DNA of 64,000 bases, taken from NCBI GenBank assembly GCA_003415625.1, contig PYIU01000006.1:3720001-3784000 (forward strand), given 5' to 3'. Shown piece after piece: positions 36,100-48,281 of this stretch. This DNA is from Aquanectria penicillioides (Eukaryota > Ascomycota > Sordariomycetes > Hypocreales > Nectriaceae). The notes under the pieces are model-generated. The model did not search any database, was not told where the DNA came from, and saw only the letters and a program-made list of their open reading frames with translations. Position 1 is the first letter of the stretch. Each line of letters begins with the position of its first letter. Made by a program: the position numbers and the translations under genes.

Positions 36100-38736
36100 A
36101 TTAGCGTTGTGCTCTCGTTTCCACTTCAAATATTGACGGATATCATACCTTTTGAGTTGCTGGCTAGGTAAGTTCCACGTATCCTGACAACAAGTCCATT
36201 ACCGATATCGATCTTGCAGTCAGGAGGGTCGTCTTCGCACCCTCTGGAATCGTCACCATAGCATCCCAAGGTAGGTTAGCCCAACGGGAAGCCCTGTGGA
36301 CTAGTTGACCGTCATTAAGTGGCAAAACGGCGATGTGGTCGCCAGTTTTGTATTCCAAGCCTTCTGACAGCTGGAGGGACATGATGCGCTTCTCAGGCTC
36401 TCCCTGTGATGTCAAAAGCTCATGCTTTCAAAACTGTGGCTAGCTCAAACTCCTCATGAAGTTGTGAAGGGCGACCATTGCAATCGATTTTGATCTCAAA
36501 TCCGTAGTCGTCGCCATTCGTGACGACACCGGCACCCAGGGCTGCCCATAGCTGCCCGTCCTGCCACTTTTCAAAATCACCGATGATGTCTCCAGTAAGA
36601 ACATCCCCGAGACCAATTCCAGCTATTCTTGTTGCTCCATTGTCTGCGAATGCCGAATCTAGCAACTTGGGTATTCTTTGAAAGGTTGCACCGTAGTCAC
36701 GGTTACCACAGCCATTGACTGCGAACTTGGTGCCGTTTCGGGCCCTAACTTCCTTGTTCATTTCTTCCACCCACGATACAAATTTTGATGCGTTGCCCGT
36801 GTTGTCCGTTGTAACTCGAGGATATGATGACAATTGGATCTCCTCTCGGCACACTTTCCATTGCTTCATCAAGACTCCTCACTGAAGCATGGTAGCCGCG
36901 CTCTGCCGCTGATCTTGCCTGTGATTGCGCCATCGTTTCGCATATGCCAGAATCGTAGCCAAACAAAATATGAATCCTCTTTGATGGGTGCGCGTTGACT
37001 TCTAATCTCATCTTCTTATGCTGTGTCTTATCATGTTGCATGTCATATTGCTGCGTATCGCTGTGAAGCGTCTTACCCGGTTGCACAGAGTCGACATGGT
37101 CCCTAAGACTCGCATGCACAAAGAAGTCTCCTGGCTTTATAGCAAGGGTTTGCTTGATCTTGAGCTCGTAACGAGGATTCTGGAAACGAAAGTTGAAGTT
37201 CTGTAGCAGCATAGCAGTAATAAGTAAGCTCTCTTGCCAGGCAAAGGCGCGACCGAAACAGCCTCGAATGCCATTGCCAAAGGGCTTCCAACTATTTTTG
37301 GGAAGCTTGTTGAAATTCTCGTCCATCATTCTCTCAGCTCAGAACTTATTGGCATCAGGCCCAAACACGGACCTGTCGCGGCGAGCCTAGATGAGGTACG
37401 CGACGATAGGTTGGTCCCGAGAAAGGGTGTATTTTCCAGTTCCAAGTGTCACCGTCTCCTCTTTGAGATCAGGACGCGGTTATAATGGAAAGACGCGGGC
37501 TGTAGGATGTAATCTCAGTACCTCTCGAAAAGATCCCTCCGGGTATGGAAGTTTTGACATATGTTCGATTGTAATGAGCCCTTTCCCTACTACACCACCT
37601 GCCTCTTTCTGAGCCTTTCCAAAGACTTCAGGTAACCTGAAAAAATAGAAAAAGAGAAAAGATAACATGCCACTAGTCGTCTCATGGCCTAGGGTCAAAG
37701 GATCAGTTTACTGCGTGCCAGAATCGGGAATGGGATAGGGAGTAGTACCGGCAATGAGAAAGACAAGCATCTTATTCAAGATGCTTTCATTAGACAAGCG
37801 TTCACCCGTTTTGCGATCAGCGCCGGTGACAAGAGCATTTAGAATGTCCTTCTTTTTGTTGGGGTTTGCTCTTCGGTCGGCTAGAAGACCAGATCCAATC
37901 TGCCGAAGGGTTTGAATGTCTGCCTTATATTTGGCCAGCGTTCCTAGCATAAGGTAATTGGCCTAGTTAAGCCGAGGAGCACGGTTACCAGACTCTTCGA
38001 GACGACCGATCATCGAGCCCACGAATGGGTGCATGTCCTCATGGTAGAAGCTGTTGAATCAAGTCCCCATTGAACATCTAAATAGAACTATCAGCATGCG
38101 TGTAGGGGTCAATTATCCAATATTGGTAGAATATTACAAGGCAATAGTATCCAATGTCAATTTGGTAAAGTCTGCAGTGACGTCAATCGTCTCTTTGGGG
38201 CCAAATCTTGCCCACTTTGTCACTAGTTGGGACGCTTGGTCATGCATCTCATCAAACATGCCCCGAATAGCAAGGGGTCCCATCGCTATCCAGTGTTAGT
38301 ATTGTATCTGGCCAGAGAATCCACTCATTCGAGAACGGTCGAAACATACCTGGCATCAAGATGCGATGAGCGACCCCCTAGTTGTGCTCATGGTGGTGAG
38401 CCGTGAAGAGAGAGTCTCCAACACAGTTTCGTAGCCGGTACAGAGGCCCTGAGACCAGCTTGGTGAATCGCTTCTCGTCGGAGACTTCATCGATCAAGTC
38501 ACGACTAGAGATGAATATCTTCTCAGAGCCAGCCAACTTAAACTTATAGATGGGCCCTGGGCAGGATGCGCAGTCAGCCAATGTCAACAACATACACCTT
38601 CTCCACCCCAAGATGTATCAGGCATACCATAAGTCTCTGCGATGCGGCCAAGACTGGCCACCGCATCAATGGGATCAATATCTGCAATGTTTCCTAAAAT
38701 CGGAAGCCCGCGAGGGCCGGGAATGTTGCACGACAT
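36100..38736 (-). pseudogene. CYP505-type fused P450 / P450-reductase pseudogene (AscE-like epoxidase relic)
   Basis: Read from ATG 38736: GPRGLPILGNIADIDPIDA, an intron, [76 protein letters not shown] (I-helix), PYPEGSFREVLRLHP (K-helix ExxR), and KPFGNGIRGCFGR with AWQE (haem loop). Then the FMN flavodoxin domain (HILFGYDSGICETMAQS, frameshift after SSSYNGQ, FAVNGCGNRDYGATF) and the start of the FAD domain (LEYKTGDHIAVLPLN). The NADPH domain is absent. Premature stops: 38378-38380 (Trp TGG to TAG), 37963-37965, 37480-37482, 37387-37389 and 37339-37341. It starts about 400 bp from the divergent halogenase. The bacterial P450BM3-like layout matches self-sufficient fungal P450s. I recall the ascochlorin epoxidase AscE as a P450/reductase of this type. 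Confidence 0.88.
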
Positions 38737-41108
<2,372 letters not shown>

Positions 41109-42427
41109 AGTACTATTTGTTCTATTCGAGAAAATATTGTCCGCATTGCGAGCGTTGGTACTAAATATGGAGTGTCTAGATAAAAGAGTAGTTACTGTTT
41201 GAATTTGAAATTTTACCGTTCATTTTCGTATTCATCATTAGCAGTGAGCGAGCAACGTAGTTCAACAGCCTATCTAATCTGTGTTTTTATGGGATTTAGC
41301 TTCTCTAAATTATCTGAGCGAAGGAATTGTGACACTGAGACCAGTGGAAAGGGTAGTGTAGATAATCTTTTCTAAGTCAATGCCATGTGTCGATCAATGA
41401 TATAACCTGGCAAATCCATTCGCGTCTCCTTGCGTCAGTAGTCCGAAACATACCACTGTCTTGCGTTTTTCCTGTTTGTCCAACTTTGAAATTCATCAGA
41501 ATATTATCTTTTGATGCCAAGAATTTTATGTCTATGAAATATCGTTTCTCAATCTTCTAGTGAGTATTGGTTGATTAAAATAGTGTCTTCAACTGTTTGT
41601 TGCCATTGTTGTCAGCAATAACAGCCTGCCACCCTCGCCTGGGGTTGGTCACAAAAAGCTGGTCCAGCCTTTCTTGTGCATAATTTGTGAACATGGTCAT
41701 TGAAACTTAAACATCTCTAGAATTGGCATACTGATTGAAAAAAGAAAAGATAGCTTTGAAGCCCTTGAACCTTTCTCCATTTGTGCAACTATTAAGATTT
41801 ATGAGTGATCTTTAAGTGCTTAGTTTGCGATAATAAGAATTGAAATGAAGGGAAATGTGAGAGTGGACCAGATTTATTTGGCTGGACCGGCTTTTTGTGA
41901 CCAAACCCAGAGCGATGTTTACAGGCTGTCGTGCCCCATAATGCCTGAGCCCCGTTGATTCAACCGGCTACCCTATAGATATCATCACACAAGCTTCCAA
42001 AACTGACTTGATGCATGACTTTAGTTGTAGTGCTCTTATCAGCTCGGCTCTTATCTTCAGCTAGAAATTTATTATGCCTCTATTTGCATTACAATAGGCT
42101 TTAATTCCAGGCATGATAACGGCAAGCTGTGATCAAGTGAGACTGGGATATGAGTCTCAAACAAATATTCCTTTCCTTATGACCAGCCACCAAACTAAAC
42201 TTTAAAATAACAAATAAACAAAAGGAGACATATCTTGTACGAGATAATTCGAAGAATATCATGCAACGGCCTCGTTGACACAGGGTAAAACTCTCGCCCC
42301 TCAGAGCCAAAAGCACTGGTGCATTCATTTCTTTCAGTGCGACCGCAACCACTGCGATGAGATCAACCACGAAATCTGACTTGGTGATTGACAGCAAAGA
42401 AGCGTTTCTCAGGGTTAGAGAAATATG
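41109..42427. other. AT-rich intergenic region between convergent halogenase and prenyltransferase genes
   Basis: About 1.3 kb lying between two 3' ends, so no promoter is required here. AT-rich with only short frames. No terpene cyclase, RNA gene or transposon feature was recognised. Confidence 0.55.
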
Positions 42428-43435
42428 CTACAGCGTGGGTGCCCTGTGCAAGTACTCAACAACGCATCCTCCGAGAAGGTTCGCAATCGATAGAGCATAG
42501 AACCAGCCGGAATATTTAGCAAAGCTAGGGAAGAGATGCCAGCGAATAAGTGCGATCATGATGAAAAGTCCAGTAGCAAGGCCAACGACTGAGAAAGCAA
42601 AGAAGTACGGGCCCATCTCCAAGAGAGTGCCTGTCGTTGCCAACAGGCCAGCAATGGAGCAGGCAAGGACAGCAAGCAGCATCTCAATGTGGTTGCGGAA
42701 AAGCACAGCCATGCCCTTGACGCCAGACTTGAGGTCATCGGCAGTGTCTTGGCGAGCATAGACGGTGTCATAGAACACCACCAATAAAATGATCGTGGCG
42801 GTGAAGCAGAGGGTTGGGATGAGGAATGGCTGCGAGAGGGCCGGCAACCCCACCGAATAAGCTGACAGGGCAATCGTCGAGGCCAGAGTCGAGCCAAGGA
42901 TGATTTGGGGAAAGTTGGTAAATCGCTTTCCAAAGGGGTAAATTATAGCAAGCATAGTGGTTATCAGTCCACATGCGGTACACTGCCATGGCATAGACTG
43001 GAGGAACAAGAACCCAGCCACTGTGAGAGCCAAGGTGTACAAGTGGCCTTGAATCGTTGACACAGCACCGCGTGCAATAGGCCTGTTTCGGCAACGGGCT
43101 GTCTTGCGGTCGAACTCTTGGTCGGTATTGTCATTCCAAACACACCCGGCACCACGCATGAAAAATGTCCAGCAGAAGAACATGGTTAGTCGGTGGGCAA
43201 GCAGGGACGCTGGCACTGCTGAAGGCTTAGCCGAGCAGGCATACATCAGCCCGACGATGTGCGGAAAGTAAATCATGTAAATTCCGTGTGGTTGCTCCAA
43301 GCGGATTAACTCTGCGTAGGGGACCCATGATGCAGGTAACTTTGACAAGATGCCCTTTGTGGGAGGCTTGTAGTCAGGTCCGAGGGTCGGAGCCTTTGTC
43401 GATGCCGTTGCGGCCTTTGACGATCTGGGAGCCAT
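42428..43435 (-). CDS. ascA-like: UbiA-family aromatic prenyltransferase (AscA/StbC-like)
   Basis: Intronless, 335 residues. Both Mg2+-diphosphate motifs of the UbiA superfamily are present: NDNTDQEFD at residues 101-109 and DTVYARQDTADD at about 223-234. About eight hydrophobic segments surround them (for example YMIYFPHIVGLMYA, LALTVAGFLFL, TATIILLVVFY), so it is an integral membrane enzyme, probably of the ER. The short basic, Ser/Thr-rich N terminus is cytosolic in the usual topology. Such enzymes transfer a geranyl or farnesyl group to an aromatic carbon; the AscA and StbC proteins act on orsellinic acid. It diverges from the NRPS-like gene over a 743-bp shared promoter. The chain length of the prenyl donor cannot be read from the sequence. 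Confidence 0.92.
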   Translation of the reverse strand: MAPRSSKAATASTKAPTLGPDYKPPTKGILSKLPASWVPYAELIRLEQPHGIYMIYFPHIVGLMYACSAKPSAVPASLLAHRLTMFFCWTFFMRGAGCVWNDNTDQEFDRKTARCRNRPIARGAVSTIQGHLYTLALTVAGFLFLQSMPWQCTACGLITTMLAIIYPFGKRFTNFPQIILGSTLASTIALSAYSVGLPALSQPFLIPTLCFTATIILLVVFYDTVYARQDTADDLKSGVKGMAVLFRNHIEMLLAVLACSIAGLLATTGTLLEMGPYFFAFSVVGLATGLFIMIALIRWHLFPSFAKYSGWFYALSIANLLGGCVVEYLHRAPTL

Positions 43436-44178
43436 TGGATGCTAAGGAGAAATAAAAGAAGGAGAAAGAAAGTTCTTCAAAAGGGGTGCAAAAGTTCAAG
43501 GAAATTGAGCAAGAAATGAATCGTAAACGTAAAATTGAATTGCCAGGGGAAGAAAGATCATGATGAGTGCAGGCTCCTTTTGCGGCGTACATAGGTGAAG
43601 ACCAGATTTATGTCATTTGTACCTTGGGTCCCTAACTAAGATCAGTTTCAGATTTGTCAGTGGCAGAACGGTCAATTTGCATCTCTTTTCCGTGGAGAAA
43701 ACCTGCCTAGAACAGCGTTGCACAAATCCGCCGACCTGAGCAAATCCGCCGATTTTTGCCTATCACGGCTGGGCCTGGGCACGGCCAAGCCGGGCATACC
43801 CAGCAGGTTTATGATTTCTAACTGTATTCGGCCTAGCCAATCAAGCTACGGAGAAAACATGGAAACCAGGGATAGAAATAAGCATGCTGGAACATTCTTG
43901 ACACGGGTTGTTTGTTGATCCCGATCTAGTTCAGTGCGGGATGATATAGTGGGGATGAAATTCACCGAGCTGATCGGCCAAAATGCTATGATGAAACACG
44001 GCAAACATACCCCGCCACTGGCAGATGCTCGTTAGCTTCTAGAATAAAGTACGCAAGACGAGCTGTTTTACGCGGTCATGACCATTAGTTTGAATTCTGG
44101 AGTATCTTCGTTCTTTTTTTTCCCTGGGGTTTTCTTTGCTTGCTCAAGCGAAAACCGTCCGTATAATAGACACGCAAA
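43436..44178. promoter_or_regulatory. Bidirectional promoter: prenyltransferase / NRPS-like reductase
   Basis: 743 bases between divergent starts. It contains a perfect 12-bp direct repeat CAAATCCGCCGA at 43723-43734 and 43741-43752 (18-nt period). It also contains TCGGCCAAAA at 43974-43983, the reverse complement of the TTGGCCGA core found twice upstream of the NR-PKS. CGG/CCG-containing repeats are what Zn2Cys6 regulators usually bind. Regulation by the local regulator gene is inference. Confidence 0.5.
43723..43752. repeat. Direct repeat CAAATCCGCCGA x2
   Basis: Two identical 12-mers with starts 18 nt apart in the shared promoter. The CCGCCGA core suits a Zn2Cys6 half-site. Confidence 0.6.
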
Positions 44179-47100
44179 ATGGATTCTGCAATGCAAGTTG
44201 ATCCAGCCCCTCTACGGCCCTTTATCAAGCCTGCCATCAACTTTGCATCTACTGAGCGAATCGAGGGACGCCTTCACTCTCTTCCAGAGCTTGTGGACTT
44301 CAACGCTCAAAACAACGCAACCCATCGCTTCTGTATCCAAGCAAAGTCGGATGGAGAGCCAGACGTATTCACACACGCCGACTTCAAGACGGCCGTGACC
44401 AACTGTGCCCGCTGGATCCGAGAGAATGTGCCGCTTCGCGAGGCCACGGACCCAAATGCTTTGTCTAAGTGGGCGCCCGTAGCCCTCTTCATGCAGAGCG
44501 ACTTTGGACTGGTCGTCCACGAATTTGCCCTCCTCAGTATCGGTGTTCCTGTAAGTTATCTTGCGACTAGGACAAAGCCTTATGGTGTTCTTGACAACTA
44601 ACACAATTGGATAGCCCCTAGTTTTGTCGCCTCGTCTGCCTCCTGTTGCTATCATGCACCTGTTGCAGGCAACTTCAGCAAGCTCATTCATTGTCTCGCA
44701 ACGTCTTAGTGAGCCCGCAAAGCCTGCATTGGCCGCATTGACAGCCAAGGGAATCTCAACACACATTTGTATCCCATATACCAGCTTCCATGAGCCGGGC
44801 ATCGATGTTGCCTCCAAGGGCACTTTCGATCTGCCCGAGTCACTCGATAGTGTTATCCTGCTTCTTCATTCTTCTGGAACCACAGGCTTGCCCAAACCAA
44901 TCCCCCTTACTCACCGTCAACTCTTATTCGCCGTCAACTGCCACGAATTCGACACTGAGGAGGAGTCCCAAGGTCTCAATGTCTCAAGTCTTCCTCTATT
45001 CCACGGATTTGGACTCGTGGCTCCTGGTTTGTCCATGTCTGCGGGCAAGACAACTCTCTACCCGGCCAGCGACGGCATTCCCAACGCTTTGTCCATCATT
45101 GAGTTGATCAAAAAGACCGGGGCCAAGTCTTTGATGACCGTTCCATTCCTGCTTGACGATGTAGTCAACAACGAGGAGGCCATCAAGGTTCTCGCTGGAC
45201 TTGACTTTGTTGGCACTGGAGGCGCCGCTCTCGGCGCGGGTGTGGGAGATCGCTTGGCTCGGGGAGGAGTCAAGCTGCTCAACTTCTACGGTACTACTGA
45301 GACGGGGCCTCTGTCTAACACTTTTGTACCCAAGGACAACTACAACTGGAAGTATTTCCGTCTGCGCACAGATGTCAACTACAAGGTTGCCGAACTGGAC
45401 CCCAAGGATGGCCAGCGCAGATTCCGCTTGACCGTCTTCCCTTATGGTGGCACTGAGGGCATCGAAATTGCCGACCAGCTTATTCGCAACGATCAATATC
45501 CCGAGACCGACTTTGCCGCTGTTGGGAGGGATGACGATGTCATCGTGTTAGCCACCGGTGAGAAGGCTGATCCTCTCATTCTAGAGACTATGCTGAGCGA
45601 GGCACCCATGGTCAAGTCTGCCACTGCGTTTGGAGAGAATAGATTTAACCTTGGTGTCATTGTTGAGCCCGCCACTCCCATTGCTGCAGGAGAGGAGAAT
45701 GCCTTCAAGGAAAGCATCTGGCCCATCATTACTGCCGCTGGCCAGAAGATGGAGGGCTACTCTCGTATTCCTTCTGAGGATGCCGTCATCGTTGTGCCAT
45801 CGAGCATTGTTATTCCTCGAACTGACAAGGGATCCATTCCTCGAAAGGAGGTCTATGCACTTTTTAGCAAGCATATCGATGAAGTCTACGAAAAGCTCAC
45901 ACGAGGTGTAGAGGATAGTGTCGAGCCTTTGAACATGGAGAGCTTGGAAACTGAGTTGAAATCCCTCGTCGAAAAGCACTCCAGGCTGCAGGTTCCTCCC
46001 TCCGAGTGGACCATCGACGATAGCCTCTTCGATCTTGGTCTCGATTCCCTGCAGGCTCTGCAGCTTCGTCGAGTTGTGATTGCTGCAGTCTCCAAAACAG
46101 AGGCTCTGAACGATGTTGATGTCGCCAAGGTCATTCCTCCAGAATTCTTTTACCTCAACTCTTCCATTCGCGAGATGGCTTCTTCTATTGCCAACCGTTC
46201 CAGCTCTGCCGAGAAAATGGGAGAGGACGCTTCCAAGGAGGTGAACAAGTTTGTCGAACAGTACAGCTTGACCAGTGCACATGGAACGGAGGAGAAGTCT
46301 GCCAGCGCCGTTGAGAATGCTGTAGTATTGTTGACTGGTAGCTCTGGAAGCCTTGGATCCCATGTCCTGGCCAATCTGGCTCGGTCTGCCCAAGTGCAGC
46401 GGGTGGTTGTTCTCCAGCGACAAGGCAAGGGAGCGGCTGGGCCCGGGGCGCAATACGACCGCTCTCTCCTTTCATCCAGAGGAATCACTCTGTCTGATGA
46501 CGAGTTTCGTAAGATTACTGTTCTTCAAGTTGATCCAACTGAGGAGCAGTTGGGACTCAACGCTATGTTTTACCAGGGTCTCCAGGGCAACATCACGCAT
46601 ATTGTCCATGCAGCATGGCCGATGAACTACCTTATCAGACTACCCTCCTTCCAGTACCAGTTCAAGTTTTTGAATAATCTGTTGAAATTGGCAACTCAAA
46701 CAACGGGAAAGACCAAGTGTCGCTTCGTTTTCGTTTCGTCCATTGCTGCGGTCGCTAGGGTTGGTCTCAGCAGCGGCGGCAAATTGATCTCAGAAACACC
46801 CGTTGATCCTATCGAAGCAGCCTGTGGAATCGGTTACGCGGACGCAAAGCTCGTATGTGAAAAGGTGCTTGAGAGAGCTGCTGTTAGCCACTCTGGCCTG
46901 GTCGAGGTTGCTTCTGTCCGATGTGGACAGATCACTGGTTCACGCCAGTCTGGAGCTTGGAACTCTGCTGAGCAGATTCCCATGCTGCTCCGAACTGCTC
47001 AGAACATTGGCTCCCTTCCCCAACTCCCCGGAGTAAGTTTTCACATTGTGTGACAGACTCAATGAAATATGATAGCTGACTGAGTTTTTCCCATAGACCC

Positions 47101-47507
47101 TATCCTGGCTCCCCGTCGATGATGCTGCAAGTGTAATTTCCGAGATTGCCTTCTCACCTGGCAGTCTTCCCATTGTCCAGCACTTGGAGAACCCAGTGCG
47201 ACAGGCATGGGGAGATCTGATTGAGACAATTGGATCTCAGCTGAAGCTCACAAAGACGGCCGTTTCATTTGAGGAATGGCTCGACAAGGTTGCCAGTGCT
47301 AAGGGCGATAATGATGCTTACCCAATCAGGCAGCTAGACGCTTTCTTCAAGCTCTCATTCCGCCCTGTGGCATGTGGACAAGTGCTTCTTGACACCTCCG
47401 TTTCTCGTAATAGCTCTAGCACACTGCGAAACATGACCGCCCTTGATAATTCCACGATTGATAGTTACATCAACTACTGGAAGAAGACTGGATATCTGCA
47501 GAAGTGA
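44179..47507 (+). CDS. ascB-like: NRPS-like aryl-carboxylate reductase, A-T-R (AscB/StbB-like)
   Basis: Three exons (introns 44551-44614 and 47033-47096) give about 1066 residues. Adenylation domain: P-loop LLLHSSGTTGLPKP (residue ~211), LNFYGTTETGPL, and GRDDDVIVLATGEKADP. Thiolation domain: DLGLDSLQALQLRR (~599, Ser for phosphopantetheine). Reductase domain: VVLLTGSSGSLGSHVL (~699, NADPH GxxGxxG) and a catalytic Tyr/Lys pair in GYADAKLVCE (~864). The family activates an aryl acid with ATP, loads it on the carrier and releases it as an aldehyde by two-electron reduction. StbB and AscB do this on prenylated orsellinic acid (ilicicolinic acid B to ilicicolin B). Gene order next to the UbiA gene and NR-PKS fits that job. 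It is intact, unlike the adenylation pseudogene at 12.3-13.7 kb. Confidence 0.93.
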
Positions 47508-48281
47508 CCTTCCCAAGGGGCGGGGTAGACTTCCTGTTTGGTAGTAGTTTGAATGATATTGTTTAGAATAGGATATCCTGCAAGATGTATAGGATTTATG
47601 AATTGTGATTACAATACAAATGATCTAAGTGGAAACTAAACCAAGCGTGAAATTATGAGTGAAGATTTGCCCCGTCTGTCAACTCTACAGCAAAGAAAGA
47701 GTTGCAGTTTTGATATCACCACCATTAAGGAGACTGTGACAAGAACGGCTGAGAATTTGATTACGAGTGTGCTACAATACCTTGAAGGAGTCGCCACCTT
47801 GTCCCTGACATCTCTTGGGAAGGTCTCGAGATGATGCATTTCCACCGAGAAGTGGTTGTAAATCGCGCTAGGCGTTTTTGCAAGCGGTCGAACATTTACT
47901 CGGGCTTAAGAAACAGCCCAAATTATCCTCACCGCAGTGCTTACGATGATAATAGATCCGATGATGGCTCAATCTGTGGGGAGACACTACCCCACCTAGA
48001 AATTGGCCGAATAGATTACATTCCTTCTCCGTCCCCCCAAAATTGGCCGACCCTCGGTATTATCGGAGGAAAAGTGAAACAACCAAAAGTATAGCAGCAC
48101 TCCCAAAGAAAACCTGAAATGCAAAAACATCGATCCAGAACCCTCTGTTGTTATCCGCAGTCTGCACAACCCTAGCAGCAACAGAGAACTCCTCTCCATT
48201 CACCAGTAACAGTTATTTTGAACATTCTTCTCTCATGCAACAGTCCAGCGTTTTCAGCAGTTAGAAGGTCCACGGAGCAAC
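47508..48281. promoter_or_regulatory. NR-PKS upstream region
   Basis: About 770 bases between the NRPS-like stop and the NR-PKS start, both genes on the plus strand. It contains two copies of AAATTGGCCGA at 48000-48010 and 48040-48050 (40-nt spacing), followed by a C-rich run. There is no coding content on the plus strand; the frame at 47636-47845 on the minus strand shows no motif. Confidence 0.5.
48000..48050. promoter_or_regulatory. Repeated AAATTGGCCGA element in NR-PKS promoter
   Basis: Two identical 11-mers about 230-280 bp before the NR-PKS ATG. The core occurs inverted in the prenyltransferase/NRPS-like promoter at 43974-43981. A candidate shared regulator site; chance occurrence is not excluded. 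Confidence 0.4.

Noticed and set aside
45581..46453. 290-residue minus-strand frame inside the NRPS-like gene
   Set aside because: Shadow of the strongly supported plus-strand A-T-R coding frame.
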